Position numbers and translations under genes: made by a program. The notes beneath the pieces are model-generated. The model saw nothing but the letters and a program-made list of their open reading frames with translations, was not told where the DNA came from and searched no databases. DNA of 64,000 nucleotides from Capsicum annuum (taxonomy: Eukaryota; Streptophyta; Magnoliopsida; Solanales; Solanaceae), in NCBI RefSeq assembly GCF_002878395.1, contig NC_061115.1:211646016-211710015 (forward strand). Reading direction: 5' to 3'. Positions 31,889 through 45,039 of the stretch are shown here, one piece after another. How positions within the stretch are numbered: the stretch's first letter is position 1; every line of letters starts with the position of its first letter.

Positions 31889-32518
31889 GATGTTTTGGTA
31901 TTATATTTTGGAGAGTTATATGACACAATAGATTATTTTCCTAAGATAGTCTGATTTCCATTTATACTGTGTATAGAATTTTTAAATAATTATGGTCATT
32001 TACCATTTTTTTTTTGTGTAAAATTTGTACACAAAACAAAAATTATTAGGAATTAATTTAATGTCTTCTCAATATGTGATTATTCATATTTTAAATTTTA
32101 TGGTCACTTTCCTAATTTCACACTAATGTACTTATCTGGTCTATGTCATGACTATTTTGATGGGATATATGCTACTAACCATATATTCAGGTATACTCTC
32201 CTTTAATATTTATTTTAATTTTTAAGAAGGTTATACTATTTATTATAGAACAAATGTTTATTTAATTTTAATATAAATTAGATCATATATTTATTATGTG
32301 CCCATTTTTACTTATATGCAAGATAATTTAATGTATAGAATTTAGTTTATACAAAGAGGGATGAATCATCATCTATTATACGTATAATAATTTTGTTCAC
32401 AATATAAAATGAAAATTGAAAAGTCATTATGATTGTAAAAAAAGATTAAAGATAAATTATCTTGATTACGGGAGCAGTCTTGTTTTGATTTCTTGTGCTA
32501 GTGCATGTTCTATGTATT
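31889..32518 (-). promoter_or_regulatory. Upstream region of the B3 gene
   Basis: AT-rich, no open frame. It is conserved in copy D (to 28520 or so) with many substitutions. It is interrupted upstream by the solo LTR at 32519 and resumes at 35617. The 5-bp duplication next to the LTR is GTATT (32514-32518) and ATATT (35617-35621). Confidence 0.5.
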
Positions 32519-35500
32519 TGTCACAATCTAAAAATTGAGATCATGATGATTCCTACTTCGATTCAACCTTAATAGGTAAATCTAGAGATGGATCCACATG
32601 TAAATATGGGATGCTCAAGCACCCATTAACTCCGACAAACATTGTCTATATCTAGTATTTTCTTGAAATGATAATAAACAAAGCCAGCAACACCAATTGA
32701 ACAAAAATCTTGATGGATGATGTGGTCATGTTCTTTCTTCTTCTCCTAATATTTTTATTAACTTTGTTTGTATATTTAATTTTTAGTTTTAATTTCATTT
32801 TATTTTTTATGTAGTTTCATGTGCCATGGAAAGAAAAAAAATCATGTCCAATCACTTGTCTTATTTTTCTTGAGAAATATTGACAATTAGGCTAACATAT
32901 CCTTCAAATATTTTTATTAAAGTAATGATAGTAATATAAATCTTTTTTTCCTCATTAATATTTTAAGTTAGTGTATTTAAATAAATGTGCAGTTATACGA
33001 TGTGATTGTAGTGATTTATACTAAAGAAAGTGAGCACCCACACTTGGACAAGTCAAACCTGAAAAGAAAGGAAAAATTGATATAAGAAGAAAACAAGTAA
33101 ATATAATACTTCTAAAATGAAATCAGGTCAAACATGTAAATAGCACAAATGTCTGAAGGAAATACATAAACCCTCAAAATATGGTGTCATAAGTAGAAAG
33201 AGCATCTAATACAAAATTCATAATCTAAAATACAAGAGTCTATCTCGAACATAAATAAAGACAAGATAAAGTAAGAGGAGGTCTGGAATCAACCCTAATC
33301 TAGAGCACACCATTACCTTGAATATCTATCCATCATCATACAAGATCAGCCACCACGGGTAGCACTCGTACTGGTATCTGCACCAAAAGGGCGCACAATT
33401 AGGAATGAGTATGATCCACTTGTACTCAATGAGTATCATAGGCTGACTGAACAAACCAAAAAATAAAACAAGTAAAAGATACTATAAGCATATTCACCTA
33501 CAAACAGAAAAGTTTTTAAATGACAGCTCACACTATCTCCACTAACAGTGTTATAATATAAGATAAAAAGGAAAACTACACAAGCAATATTGATAGAGAA
33601 ACTAGGTACAGGGAAAATAACAAGTAAAATGAATACAAGTATGCAATGCAATGCAATGTTGGTGGTATAATGATGCATGAAAACCATCACATGACTTTTT
33701 GTATATATCTTTGGAGCCTCAGCACTTCAAGACAAGACCCATGAAGGGATAATAATCCATATACTTTCTCGAATTTCAATCTCATATCTCAATCCACCTC
33801 ACTGACTAATGTTCATGATCAAGATCAGTTTTATAATATGTTTCATTTTCTGTAAAGCAAAATTAGTGTTTCTAAGTAGTACCAGTATCTCATGAATATG
33901 TATGTATGAAAGAAGGATGTAATGCTCACAACCATTCAGTATGAAGATAATGATCAATTCAATATAGGTATAAATGATTCCAAAATCAACACAACATGTC
34001 AATAATTTTTTATATAAGCTCTTACTTGGCACCACTAGAATAAATAGTCATATAAGACATCAGAAATATCATGTCAAAACCTCTCACTCGGGCACACTAT
34101 CATGATAAAGGCAAATAATGCTCAAATAGGCCTATAACATCTATTAAAGCCCCCGTACGAGCATCAGAAAAAATAATAAAGGTATTTAGTGAACAAGTAA
34201 GCCCTATGAAGTCAAATAAAGCCCCCACTCAGACATCAACACTAATATATCTCTCAAGTCAATAAAAATATGTAAATAAGCCCCCACACAGGCAACCAGA
34301 TAATAATAAATACTGTGAAATATACCGCACGTCTAATTTCCTAACCCATTGCATGCTTTACACCTTTATTAACTACACAACCTAGTATGAAGGAAGTTAA
34401 GCGATAACTACCTCGAGAAGTTAAATATTCAAGTCTAGACCCTTCAATGCATAGTCTTTCATTCATGAGCAGTCTTGAAGACAACTAAATATATTAAATA
34501 TGTAATCCACAAGTCAAAAGAAAACTAACTATACCCATATTTACTATATTTAAATCGAGTACAAAAATAATTTGAAAAATAGATTTGAATTTAAATTAGA
34601 AGAGGTAAATTGAAAATTTTATTTTAGAAATATGTTTCCCATATCAAGAAGAATCTAAATTTGAAAACCATGTGAAAACGAGTTTAAAAAGAGCTCAAGA
34701 AAGAATGGTGTAGAACCCTCGAAATTGCCTTTTTCGAAGCTCCCACGTCCAAAAAAGTGAACAATCACTAAAATGAGATTTTATACTATTCAGGTGAACG
34801 TTACCTCAAGAACATGATCAACCTATAAAATTTACAAGGAACAACATTGACTATCCAGTTAGTTTGGCCTTGGCATTTAAGGTCAGTCCTTTGCGTCCGC
34901 GAAGGCTGATAACCTTAACCACTTACATTCGCAATGGTCCAATTATGATCATAGTGAATCAAATCTGGACTTGGTTCCACGATAAACCATTACGATCATG
35001 ACCACCACCTCGCGATTGCAATGAAGGATATTTTTCTTCTTCACATTCATGGTTAATGGGTTGCATTCATGAAAAAGGATTTACGCACCAGAAATAAGTT
35101 ATGCACCAATTGAAGATACATGCTTCCTTTATCTCCCAATGGATCCTTTGGGATTCATTTAGAGCCCCACAGAAATGATCAAATATACTACTAGGATATT
35201 TTCAACGTTTTGGACTCAGTGAAACCATTGAATTAAAAAGAGATCGTTCACAATAAATTAACCTCGCTCCACAACCCCTTTAGGCTTATTTTTAACTAGT
35301 TTTTGCAAAAAGGATTGAAATGCTAAATAATGGATTGGGACCCGAACTAACTATGCTACTAACTCAGTATCAACACTTCAGATCTAGTAGAACTGACAAA
35401 TCGCTATTTGACACTCAAAACATGAAATATTGACCGCAATCAAACTTATGGCTTTAAAAGCCTTTAAAAGTCTCAAATTCATCCAAAATACACCCCAATG

Positions 35501-35616
35501 CATAATAGACCATTGCAACAAATTCCACAACTCACAAATAACATGTATCAACTACAGAGAAGATCAAAATAGATGAAACACATAAAAAGGTGCAACTCAT
35601 CACTAAGGTTGTTACA
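32519..35616 (-). repeat. Solo LTR (family A/B), about 3.1 kb
   Basis: Reads TGTCACAATCTAAAAATTG at the low end and AAGGTTGTTACA at the high end (an LTR of TGTAACAACC...GTGACA form on the minus strand). It is flanked by GTATT and ATATT, and copy D gives the matching uninterrupted sequence. No gag-pol inside. 33040-35500 aligns with the LTR split by G3 (36000-36505 and 45040-46900). About 32585-33030 has no counterpart there and may be a further small insertion (GGGATGCTCAAGCACCC phrase). It contains an AGTATGATCCACTTGTACTC motif near 33410, shared in reverse with repeats C and D. Confidence 0.7.
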
Positions 35617-35970
35617 ATATTAAACATGACCAAGTACCGATAGATGTTTTAGATTGACTAGTAAGAAAACTATTAAAAGTAATTTTATTCTCAATCTTTA
35701 TAAAACTATTAGGAGTTATATATATGAATAATTATCATTTTAATTTATTAATAGATGAGATACTGAGATGGACCAATATACATGAAAATTGAATGATAAC
35801 AATATATATTGGTGAAATAATAAGTTATTCTACTGAATATAAGTTGATGATATGCGTTATTGAAAAGTTTCTAAGTTTTCAATATGTCAAATCTTGCAAA
35901 TGGTTTAATGAATTTGGTACATGCAAAAATTTAAGTAGTTCTATAAAGAGAATTAATCCTTGAATTAAGT
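35617..35970. other. Distal B3 upstream flank
   Basis: Continues the B3 upstream region after the solo LTR; its first about 50 bases match 28535-28560 of copy D. Beyond that it is AT-rich without recognised content, up to the next LTR. Confidence 0.4.
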
Positions 35971-36505
35971 TCGTGCCACAATTCAAAAATGGGTCATGAT
36001 GGCACTTATCATGGTCCAATCATGATAACTAAGTCAATCACCAGAACTGATAAAGGAAAAATCAAAAACAATAATAACATAAATCAAGGTGAGACTTTTA
36101 AAATAAAGTCAGAAAAGTACAATAATAGTGTAAGCCTGAAAGAAATGTCATAAATTTCAAAACCTTGTGACATGGGGCAAGAGAATCTAGTACAATATCC
36201 AACAATCAAAACTACACATCTATCTCTAAATCATAAATAAAGACAGGTAAATATAGATAAAGTCCGAAGCAACCTCAAACTCTAAAGTGAATCAGTACCC
36301 CAAAATCTCAATCCACAAAAATAAACCACCATGCTTGGTGCACAAACTAGGAACTATATCGAAAGGGCACAGTGGGATTAGTATTGTCCACTTGTACAGA
36401 GTAGTATCATAGGCTGACTAAGCAAAGCAAATATAATTTAGGTAAAGGAAACTATGAGCACGTCACCTACAAAAAAGTCATAAACAATATCTCACACCAT
36501 CTCCA
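35971..36505 (-). repeat. LTR of family A/B, first part (interrupted by G3)
   Basis: Starts TGCCACAATTCAAAAATGGG, comparable with the low end of the solo LTR at 32519. It runs through the TCATAGGCTGACTAAGCAAAG phrase near 36407 to the CTCCA target site, after which G3 is inserted. It continues at 45040. Confidence 0.65.
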
Positions 36506-37474
36506 TGTCATGACACAGAATATGATCATCACCGATGCTAAGGAGGTTAGGACTCTAAATCAAGCCTCGTAAGAATTCTATAAAAAATTGGACAGAGTTT
36601 CCCCTGTTTTGGGGACTATCAAGAAAATTTCCCATTTCAGAACAACATAACAACCCAACATTACAATCAACACACCAATAACACCAATAACGCATCAAAA
36701 CCATCAACAATACACTACTACCTTCAAATAACACTACAAAATCCATCTCCAAAAATAAGAGAAAGTCAAATACTCCACCAGTCTAAAGTAATGAAAGAAT
36801 ACTCAAAACTCTAAAGACAAGTGTATAGACTAAATATAAGAGTTTTCAAGAAGAAGAACATAACAAATAAATAAATTGTAGCCCATGTGAACAAATGCTG
36901 GGCTCACCAGGAATATGTCAACTCGAATCTTCTAGCTAACAAAATCCTCACTAAAGTTAACTACGTTCTCTATAAAAAAAAATACCGAGAAGTGATATGC
37001 TAGATCAGTGAGTAATAACACTTAACCGCACCATTTTTAATAGGTACAAGTCATAAAAAAATTATGAAATAAATGCTCTTTCAGAAGACAGTAACCATAA
37101 ATAGTATCATTTGTTTCATGTATGCAAGATGAACTAATTTTTCAGTAATAAGCTCAATAAGCATTATATCAAATCAAATATTACATATTTTGAAGGTTTC
37201 CAAGAATTAATCATGTAATCACTATGGCATTCTACTTCAAGAATAGCCAATAATAGTGGACCCCTCATAAAGGAGTCGAATGTCATATCAGTAGGTCCTT
37301 ACTCGAGGGAGATCAGCAATAGTATGCTAGTTCTATCTTCCCACTAGCAAGTGCTGTAATAACAGTAATTGGTAAATACAAGATGCACTAAGTCTAACGA
37401 ACCTGTCGTTAGCTACGAAATCCAAATCAAGGTCTACTCTCATTTATATTTTCTTTGTAAACTATATATATATA

Positions 37475-37519
<45 letters not shown>

Positions 37520-38383
37520 TTTGAAATCATTTTTAAAATGGTGCATGGCATTTAAGTTCATATCACATTATATTACGTATAAACTTGAATAAAACACATG
37601 TCATGATACTTATGTCTCAAGTAAATGAAATAACTTTCACAATAACAGTATCGTATCTCAAATAACCATTTCAATATCATATCAAGTAAAAGGACTTGCC
37701 CCACGTGAAATTTCAAAAAATTCAATAACTCTTGTTTCATCAAAATCATGTATAAAAGATGCAAGTTATTAAACACAAATCATGGAAAGGTTACTACTCA
37801 CAATACTCTTGTTGAAATACCAAATTTGTCACCTCAAACAATTAGTATAACTTTCTTTGATCAAATCTATAATCACATCATATCAATCTTGTGTTAATTT
37901 CTTTGTTTAGGCTATAACATAACTACTTTAGACTACCCAACTTAGAATTTTCAGGATAACTTTCAATTCATCGAATTTCATACCCAATATCACACCTTAC
38001 TGTGCATATTTCTTATCTTTGATAATTAAATTTTAATATCCAAAATAAATTACCTAGACTAAAAGTTAGGATAAGTATGAAGGACAGAATTACCTTAAAT
38101 CTGATAGAAATCTCTCAAGGATTTCCCTCTTTTTCCTTCTTACTCTTTCTCTTCTTTCCCTATCTATTAAGCTTTTTTTCTTATTTTGGTTGGGTGTGTT
38201 GTACGCAGCATACAACCTTTCCAAAACCGTTTGCTTTTACAGATTTTTTCCTAGTCTTTAATGATTTTTGTTTACATTGGAAAATTTTCAATCTTAGGTA
38301 AGGGCATACGACCCACTAGTTTATGGGCTTGACCCACTATCTTCTTTTTTTTAACTTTGAACTTTTAGATAAGGGATACTACA
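36506..38383 (-). repeat. 3' LTR of G3 (left copy)
   Basis: Plus-strand ends TGTCATGACACAG and GGGATACTACA; on the minus strand TGTAGTATCCC...TGACA. The polypurine tract AAGGTGGCGAGAA (minus) lies just outside at 38384-38396. It includes a (TA)n run at 37462-37516 that is missing from the other copy. Open frames at 36555-36752, 37573-37776 and 38077-38301 are not genes. Confidence 0.85.
37462..37516. repeat. (TA)n microsatellite in the left G3 LTR
   Basis: Two TA runs separated by TTA. The matching place in the right LTR near 44190 has only AATATATATTC, so the run expanded after insertion. Confidence 0.95.
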
Positions 38384-38417
38384 TTCTCGCCACCTTATGA
38401 AATTCAGTTCTCAAATT

Positions 38418-38738
38418 TTAAAATATGTGCATACTTGTAGACTGAAACAAGTGAGGATACTTGACTCGCACATTATGTTCAGACTCCCAAGTAGCTTCTT
38501 CAATACTATGATTCATCCATCCGACTTTTATGGACATAAAGTATTTTGACCGTAACCTTCTTTCATGTCTATAAATAATAGCCACTAGTTCCTCCTCATA
38601 GGTTAAGTTCACATCAAGCTGCAAGGTCGGTACTTCAAGCACAAGAGAAAAATCTGATATATACTTCCTCGACATAAAGACATGGAACACTGGATAGATG
38701 AAGGACATCTCAAGAGGGAGTGCCAAATGATATGCCAC
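38418..38738 (-). pseudogene. Chromodomain of G3 integrase C-terminus
   Basis: An open piece with YPVFHVFMSRKYI, then LTYEEELVAIIYRHERRLR, VGWMNHSIEEATWESEHNVR and KYPHLFQ: the typical order of a Tekay-type chromodomain with its aromatic and Trp positions. Expected role: targeting integration to methylated-H3 chromatin. This part is unusually well kept for the element. Confidence 0.85.
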
Positions 38739-39900
38739 ACCTCCTACTCGATCAGGTATCTCATATGGTCCTATATATATCTAGCTCAATTTACCTTTTT
38801 TTGAATTGCATCAACCTTTCTAAGGAGAGACTCGTAGAAGAACCTTATCCCCAATTATGAACATCAAATCTCTTCTCCTCTTTTTTGCGTAGGACTTTTG
38901 CTTGCTTTGAGATATGAGAAACCTCTGTCTAATCAATAGGACCTTTTCCATAGCTTTATGTACCAAGTCTATTCCTAAAACCTTAGCTTGTTCATCAAAC
39001 CACCCGATAGAAGAAGGATATCGCCTACCATACAAGGCTTAATATGGAGCCATCTGACTGCTTGATTGAAAATTATTACTGTAAGAAAATTCAGATAAGG
39101 GTAAGTATGTATTCCAACTACATCCAAAATAAACAATGCAAGTTTTCAACATATCCTCCAAGATTTGTATAGTACGCTCAGACTGTCCGTGTATCTGTGA
39201 ATGAAATACAGTACTAAGATCTACTCGGGTGCCTAATGCTTCTTGAAAAGATCTCCAAAAGAATGAATTCAACTGTAATCTTTTGTCATAAATAATAGAC
39301 AATGGAACTCCATGAAGTCAGATAATTTTATCCATAAATAACTGAGCATATTTCACTCCACTATATGTAGTCTTTACCGAAAAGAAGTGAGCTTATTTAG
39401 TAAGTCGGTCTATAATCACCCATTCAGAGCCATAGCCTTTAATAGTTCGCGGTAACCCAATTACAAAATCCATGATAATTATTTCCCATTTTCAATCTAG
39501 AATCCTGATCCCTTTTTGTAATCCTGTTGGTCATTGATGCTCCACTTCAACCTGCTGAAAAGTCAAACAACTAGAAATAAAGATATCTTTCTTTAAACCT
39601 TTCCACCAGTACAATTACTTTAGGTCATGATACATCTTAGTGGAGTCAGGGTGAATGGTATATCTGGAGTTGTGAGCTTCCTCAAGAATAGCTTGTCTTA
39701 ATCCATCTGCATCTGATACATATAATCAATTACCCAATCAAAGAATACCATCACAATAAACACTCATCAACTTATTTTGATTAGCTAGGACCTCATCTCA
39801 GTATTTACACAACTGCACATTCTCATATTGAGTGGCCTTTACTTGAACACAAGCTAACAATATCCCTGACTTTCCAACATCAAATTTGACACTTTTACCT
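38739..39900 (-). pseudogene. Integrase of G3
   Basis: Read from high to low coordinate. The zinc-binding region (39600-39850) is only faintly visible. The core is at 39300-39500 (DFVIGLP-like near 39460) and the open piece 39039-39302 has the second Asp (IIYDKRLQLNS) and the Glu (GQSERTIQ) in place. A stop near 39038 follows SQMAPY. The 38820-39035 piece gives ALYGRRYPSSIGWFD and the DKVLLRVSP ending. Several stops; no full product. Confidence 0.75.
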
Positions 39901-40450
39901 TGAAGAATCTTCATATCTTCTGCTAATTATTTCTTTTCATGAGATATATGCGCCAAACTGCCCATAGATTTCCTGCTCAAAGAATCAGCCAGAACATTAG
40001 CTTTTCCAAAATAATATACGATAGAACATCATAATCCTTGAGAAGATCTATTCACCGACGCTGCCAAAGACTTTTATCTCTTTGCTAAAAGATGTATTTC
40101 AAAGTTTTAAGATCAGTATAAAACTCACAAATTTCACCATATAAGTAATGTCTCCAAATCTTAAGAGAAAAGACCACAACGGCCATCTCCCAATCATGTG
40201 TAGGATAGTTCAACTTGTGCTTCTTCAACTATCTCAAAGCATAAGCAATAACATGATTATGTTGCATGATAACACATCCTAATCCAACCCTTAAAGTATC
40301 ATAGAATACCTTGAATACTTCAGAATGGTAAGGCTAATACTGGTGCGTGGTCAAACATGTTTTTGAGTTTCTGAAAGCTCTACTCACGTTCTTTCATCCA
40401 TTCAAACTTCATATTTTTCTGTGTTAACCTAATCACTGTACCAATAATTC
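39901..40450 (-). pseudogene. RNase H of G3
   Basis: Recognised by position and by scattered pieces ([13 protein letters not shown] near 40205, SLKY/ILT-like near 40110). It has many stops and frame changes and no open stretch above about 60 residues. It is the most decayed domain of this element. Confidence 0.55.
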
Positions 40451-41221
40451 TAGAGAAATCCTACACAAAAATGCCTATAGTAATTAGCCAAACCTGTAAA
40501 GCTACGAATCTCTGTAAGTAAAGTAGGTCTAGGCTATTTCTGTACTACTTCTGTATTTTTGAAATCCATCGTGATATCATCTTCGGAGACAACATTCCCC
40601 AAAAATGATATTGAGTCAATCCAAAATTCGCACTTTGATAACTTAGCATAGGGCTTATGTTCTCACAATGTTTGTAGTATAGTCATCAGATGATTCTCAT
40701 GTTCTTCCAGGATACGAGAATATATCAAAAGATCATTAATAAATACTATCACAAATTTTTCTAGAAACATCCTGAACACCCTATTCATCAAGTCTATGAA
40801 TGCAACTAGAGCATAGGTTAACCTAAAAGGCATCACAAGGAACTCATAATGCCCATATCAAGTTCTAAAAGTTGTCTTAGATTTATCTTCCTCGCTGATT
40901 CTAAGATGATAATAACCATACTAAAGATCAATCTTAGAAAAATGGACAACCTCTTGCAACTGATCAAACAGATCCTTTATATGAGGCAACAAAAATTTAT
41001 TTGTGTACTATTACCTTGTTTAGTTGTCTGTAATTAATACACATTTCTAGAGACCCATCTTTATTCTTTAAAAGTAAAATGGGTGTATTCCATGGTAAAA
41101 CACTCGACCTAATAAAACTCTTGTCTAGCAAGCCCTGCAACTGTTGCTTTAGTTCCTTCAACTCTATTAGTGTCATACTATATGGGGTGTAGATATTGGC
41201 ATAGTGCACTTGTCGAATCAA
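40451..41221 (-). pseudogene. Reverse transcriptase of G3
   Basis: The open piece 40997-41221 holds [20 protein letters not shown] and KDGSLEMCINYRQLNKV. Then FSKIDL, EFLVMPF and the palm box follow in 40700-40960. The box reads FIND: the first catalytic Asp is Asn (codon 40735-40737, a G-to-A change on the coding strand). The thumb and tether with FLGNVVSEDDI follow to about 40560. Cys-Phe-Trp (KCEFW) is conserved near 40640. It is inactive. Confidence 0.8.
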
Positions 41222-41830
41222 TAGTCGAAGTCTACCTCTCGCACTAGAGGTAATCCTAGTAACTCATCAGTAAATACATTAGAAAATTCGTTCAAAATGG
41301 GTAGCTCCTCCAAACTAAGAGCCCTCTCTCTAACATCACTTACAATAGCTAAGAGACCCATGCAACCTTTCTTCAATAGTCTTTGGGTCGTTATAAAAGA
41401 TATAACTTTACCAATCTCTGGAACTTGACCCCCTTTTAAAACAAAACTAGATTCATTGGGTATCTCATCTATACCCATAAATACATTAAAATCAATCATA
41501 TCAGGTCAATCAAGTCAACAAGTTTATCCCTACCTTCCACTATAATCTCGTAATCACGATACACAGACTTAAATAATAAGGAATCTCTCACAAGAGTAGC
41601 AACAAGAAAAGGACAATTCAAAATTTCTGGTTGTCTATCAAATCTCACAGCATAGTATCAGACACATAAGAGTAGGTAGAACCAAGATCAATCAAAACAT
41701 ATACATAAAATGAATAGAAGAAATCATACCTAGAACCACTATATTTGAGGCGTGAACCTCTTGCCTAGTAAGTGCAAAGGCTCTCAACTGGACTCTACCA
41801 ATATTTTCTTATGCATGATTTTTAGCAACT
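41218..41830 (-). pseudogene. Aspartic protease of G3
   Basis: The open piece 41218-41499 corresponds to the region from the end of the protease (MIDFNVFMGID; the family has DVILGMDWL) to the RT lead-in (FSNVFTDELLGLPLVREVDF). The active-site DxG region lies upstream, near 41660-41700, with a frame change. It shares a frame with RT only in part. Confidence 0.65.
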
Positions 41831-41929
41831 CATTCTCCATTATCTCGACTTCTATTTCCAGTACCAGCAGTATTATGAATAGCCTGGAGGTGTAGCTAAC
41901 TGACTAGAACCCTGACTAACATTCCAAGG

Positions 41930-43079
41930 AGGTTGAGGACAATCCCTGATTTCATGACCTGATTAGCCACACCGAAAGCACTCTCCAGTTAAAACACGAC
42001 ACTAACTCATATGTGATTTCATGCAAGACTGGCAGGATGGAGTAGTGGCATACATCTGGCCAGAACTATGATATCTATGAGATGTTGAAGACCTCTGAGT
42101 ACCCTATCTAGGAGGTGGCTTATATGCGGATTATGAAATTGAATCTGTCCATGTCTGATAGCTTTGTCGTTTTCCCTTATTTCTCGCTTTGTGATTTGCA
42201 CTAATGTCACCACTAAAATATCCCCCCATCTTAGCCTTGTTATGAGCATTATAAGTTTCCCTCTCTATACGACCCTTGTCTTTAATTTTTCTAGAAAAAT
42301 ACACTATCTCATAATAGGTCAAGACTTTCATCTGTGGGACTACAACATTATAGAGACGAGCAACAAACCTATTAAAAAACCTATGGAATCGAGATACTTC
42401 AATGGATACCAAGTAAAAAGCATATCTAGATAACTTGCAGAATTTGGAATTATAAGTCGACACATCCATAGCTAGAGTCTGGACTAATTTCTCAAACTGA
42501 TCTGCATATTTTTGCTTTTGACTGTTATCCATTAAGAACTTGGTGAACTCATTCCATGTCAGTCATTCCTAGAAATAATGTATCATATCAAGATATATCT
42601 ATGTCCTCCAATTTGTACGATACCACAATACTCTTACTAGAACATCTCAGTGCATGCAGTGCCTTAAATCTACCATCCAAAAATCTTTGAGGATCAACTG
42701 AACTATCTGAACCTGTGAATTTTGGTGATTTCAACTTAAGAAACTCCTGCAAATATACCTTCTTGTTTCCAAACTTGTAAGTTTGAATAGGTGCTGGGAA
42801 CTATATTTGTGACTATATAGAAGTATGTTGACCAACCCTCTTCTATCTATCCAATCGGCCGGCGAAACCTTCTATGGCTCTTTGCATAAAAGAAAGTTCC
42901 TTAGCAGTACTACCCTTATGATATGGTGGAGGTGGACTAGCATTTCTTCCAAGAGTGGTCTCTCTTGAAATTCTTGGAGTGGTAGAGAGATTCCCTGCGG
43001 TATCACCACTAACCCAACCTAGGCCCCTTTTGAGACATCCGCCTCTTCTCCTACCATTAGTTGCTCGAGTGTGAACCAT
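41930..43079 (-). pseudogene. gag and zinc knuckle of G3
   Basis: Starts with ATG at 43079 (MVHTRATNGRRRGG, a start often seen in Tekay-type gag) and is open to 42843. The central region is faint around 42550-42830. 42131-42532 has the C-terminal gag part (FNRFVARLYNVVVPQMKV). The CCHC knuckle at about 41945-41990 reads CFRCG, stop, SGHEIRDC: all four ligands are present, with one stop inside. Confidence 0.75.
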
Positions 43080-43280
43080 CTAATTAATAAAAACTAATAC
43101 GGTTAGATTTATCTAATTAATCCTAAATGTCACACACATAAGGAAGAATGAGAAAGAAAATCAAGACACATTCTGTCACACTCTCACAGAATTACGATTA
43201 TATAGAAATGGACGATAATGTAACAATAATTGAGATTCTACTACTAGTGTGTGATCCAATAGTCACAGAAATAACCTAGG

Positions 43281-43294
43281 CTCTGATACCAACT
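43281..43294 (-). other. Primer-binding site of G3 (tRNA-iMet type)
   Basis: TTGGTATCAGAGCC on the minus strand, two bases from the LTR end; a perfect match to the usual plant initiator-Met site. Confidence 0.85.
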
Positions 43295-43295
43295 T

Positions 43296-45039
43296 TTTCA
43301 TGATCCAGAATAGGATCATGAACGACGCTAAGGAGGTTAGGACTCCAAATCAAGCCTCGTCAGCATTTTACAAAAAATCGGACAAGAGTTTCCTTGTTTT
43401 GTGGCCTATCAAGAAAATTTCCTATCTCAAATCAACAATACAAAAACGTAACATCACAACCAATACACCAATAACACTAACAACACATCAAAACCATCAA
43501 CAATCCACCACTATCACCAAATAACAATACAAAATTCATCTCTAAAAATAAAAGAAAGTCAAATACTCCACCAGTCCAAGATAATGAAAGAAGACTCAAA
43601 ACTCTATTGACATGACTATGGAGCAACTTTAACAGTTTTCAAGAAGAACATAACAAACAAATAAACTATAGCCTACACGAATAAATGTGGGGCTCACCAA
43701 GTATATGTTAACTCAAACTCTCTAGCTAATGAAATCCTCACTAACGTCACATGTATTCACTATAAAAATAATAGTGAGGAGTGAGATGCTAGCTCATTAA
43801 ATAATAACACTTAACCACAATCATTTTAATGAGGGCAAATCATAAAAAATATGAAATAAATGCTCTTTCAGAAGACATAAATAGTATCATTTGTTTCATG
43901 TATGCAAGATGAACTAATTGTTGAGTAATAAACTCAATAAGCATCATATCATATCAAATATTACATATTTGGGTGGTTCTCAATAATGAATTATGTAATA
44001 AGTATGACATTCTACTTCAAGAATAGCCAATAACAGTGGACCCCTCGTAAAAGAGTCAAATATCATATCTAGCGAGGATTGTAATAGTAATTAGTAAATA
44101 CAAGGTGCAGCAGGTCTAATGAACCCTTCGTTAGCTATGGAATTCAAATAAAGGTCTACTCTCATTTATACTTTCATTGTAAACAATATATATTCATGTG
44201 AAAGCATTTTCAAAATGGTGCATAGCACTTAACTTCACTGCATATCATATTACGTATAAACTTGAATAAAACACATGTCAAGATACTTATGTGTTAAGTA
44301 AATGAAATAACTTTCACAATAACAGTATCATATCTCAAATAACCATTTCAATATAATATCATGTAAGAAAAAAGACTTGTCCCATGTGCAATTTAAAAAC
44401 ATTCAATAACTCTTGTTTCATCAAAATCATGTATAAAAGATGCAAGTTATTAAATACAAATCATGAGAAGGTTACTACTCACAGTACTTTTGTCGGAATA
44501 TCAAATTTTTCACCTCGAACAATTGGTATAACTTCCTTTGATCAAATCTATAATCACATCATATCAATCTTGTGTTAATTTGTTTAGGCTATAGTATAAC
44601 TACTTTAGACTACCTAACTTAGGAATTTCATGATAACTTTCAATTCATCGAATTCCATACCCAAAATTATACCTTACTGTGCATATTTCTTGTCTTTGAT
44701 AATTAAATTTTAGTAACCAAAATAAATTACCTACACTAAAAATCACGATAAAGATGTAGAAAAGAATTTACCTTAAATCTGATCGAAAGCTCTCAAGGAT
44801 TTTCCTTCTTACTCTTTCTCTTCTTTCTTTATCTATTCATATTTTTCTTCTTCTTTTAGGTGGGTGTGCTATACGCAACAAACAACCCTTCACCAACTCT
44901 TTGCTTTTACAAAAAAAAAAATTCCTAGTCTTTAATAATTTTGGTTTGCATTGGCAAATTACCAATCTTAGGTAAGGCATACGGCCCACTAGCTTCTTTT
45001 TTTAAAAAAACTTTTAACTTCTAAATAAGGGGTACTACA
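43296..45039 (-). repeat. 5' LTR of G3 (right copy)
   Basis: Aligns with 36506-38383. The TG of the low end is changed to TT, while the high end GGTACTACA is intact. It is next to the PBS on one side and the CTCCA duplication on the other. Confidence 0.85.

Larger units (their letters stand above)
36506..45039 (-). mobile_element. G3: dead Ty3/gypsy chromovirus, Tekay/Del-like, minus strand
   Basis: Two LTRs (36506-38383 and 43296-45039), a PBS next to the right LTR and, from right to left, gag, protease, RT, RNase H, integrase and chromodomain. Perfect 5-bp duplication CTCCA at 36501-36505 and 45040-45044. The uninterrupted target is visible in the paralogous LTR near 33530 (ATCTCCACTAACAG). 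Stops and frameshifts pervade the coding part, and the RT box is FIND. It differs from G2 in LTR sequence, so it is another family of the same group. Confidence 0.9.

Noticed and set aside
33436..34035. Minus-strand open frames with hydrophobic segments
   Set aside because: They lie inside the solo LTR and are not kept in its paralogue at 36400-45500.
43281..43294. tRNA gene fragment
   Set aside because: The match to initiator tRNA-Met is limited to the primer-binding length beside an LTR; no tRNA fold surrounds it. The same holds for the other PBS sites.
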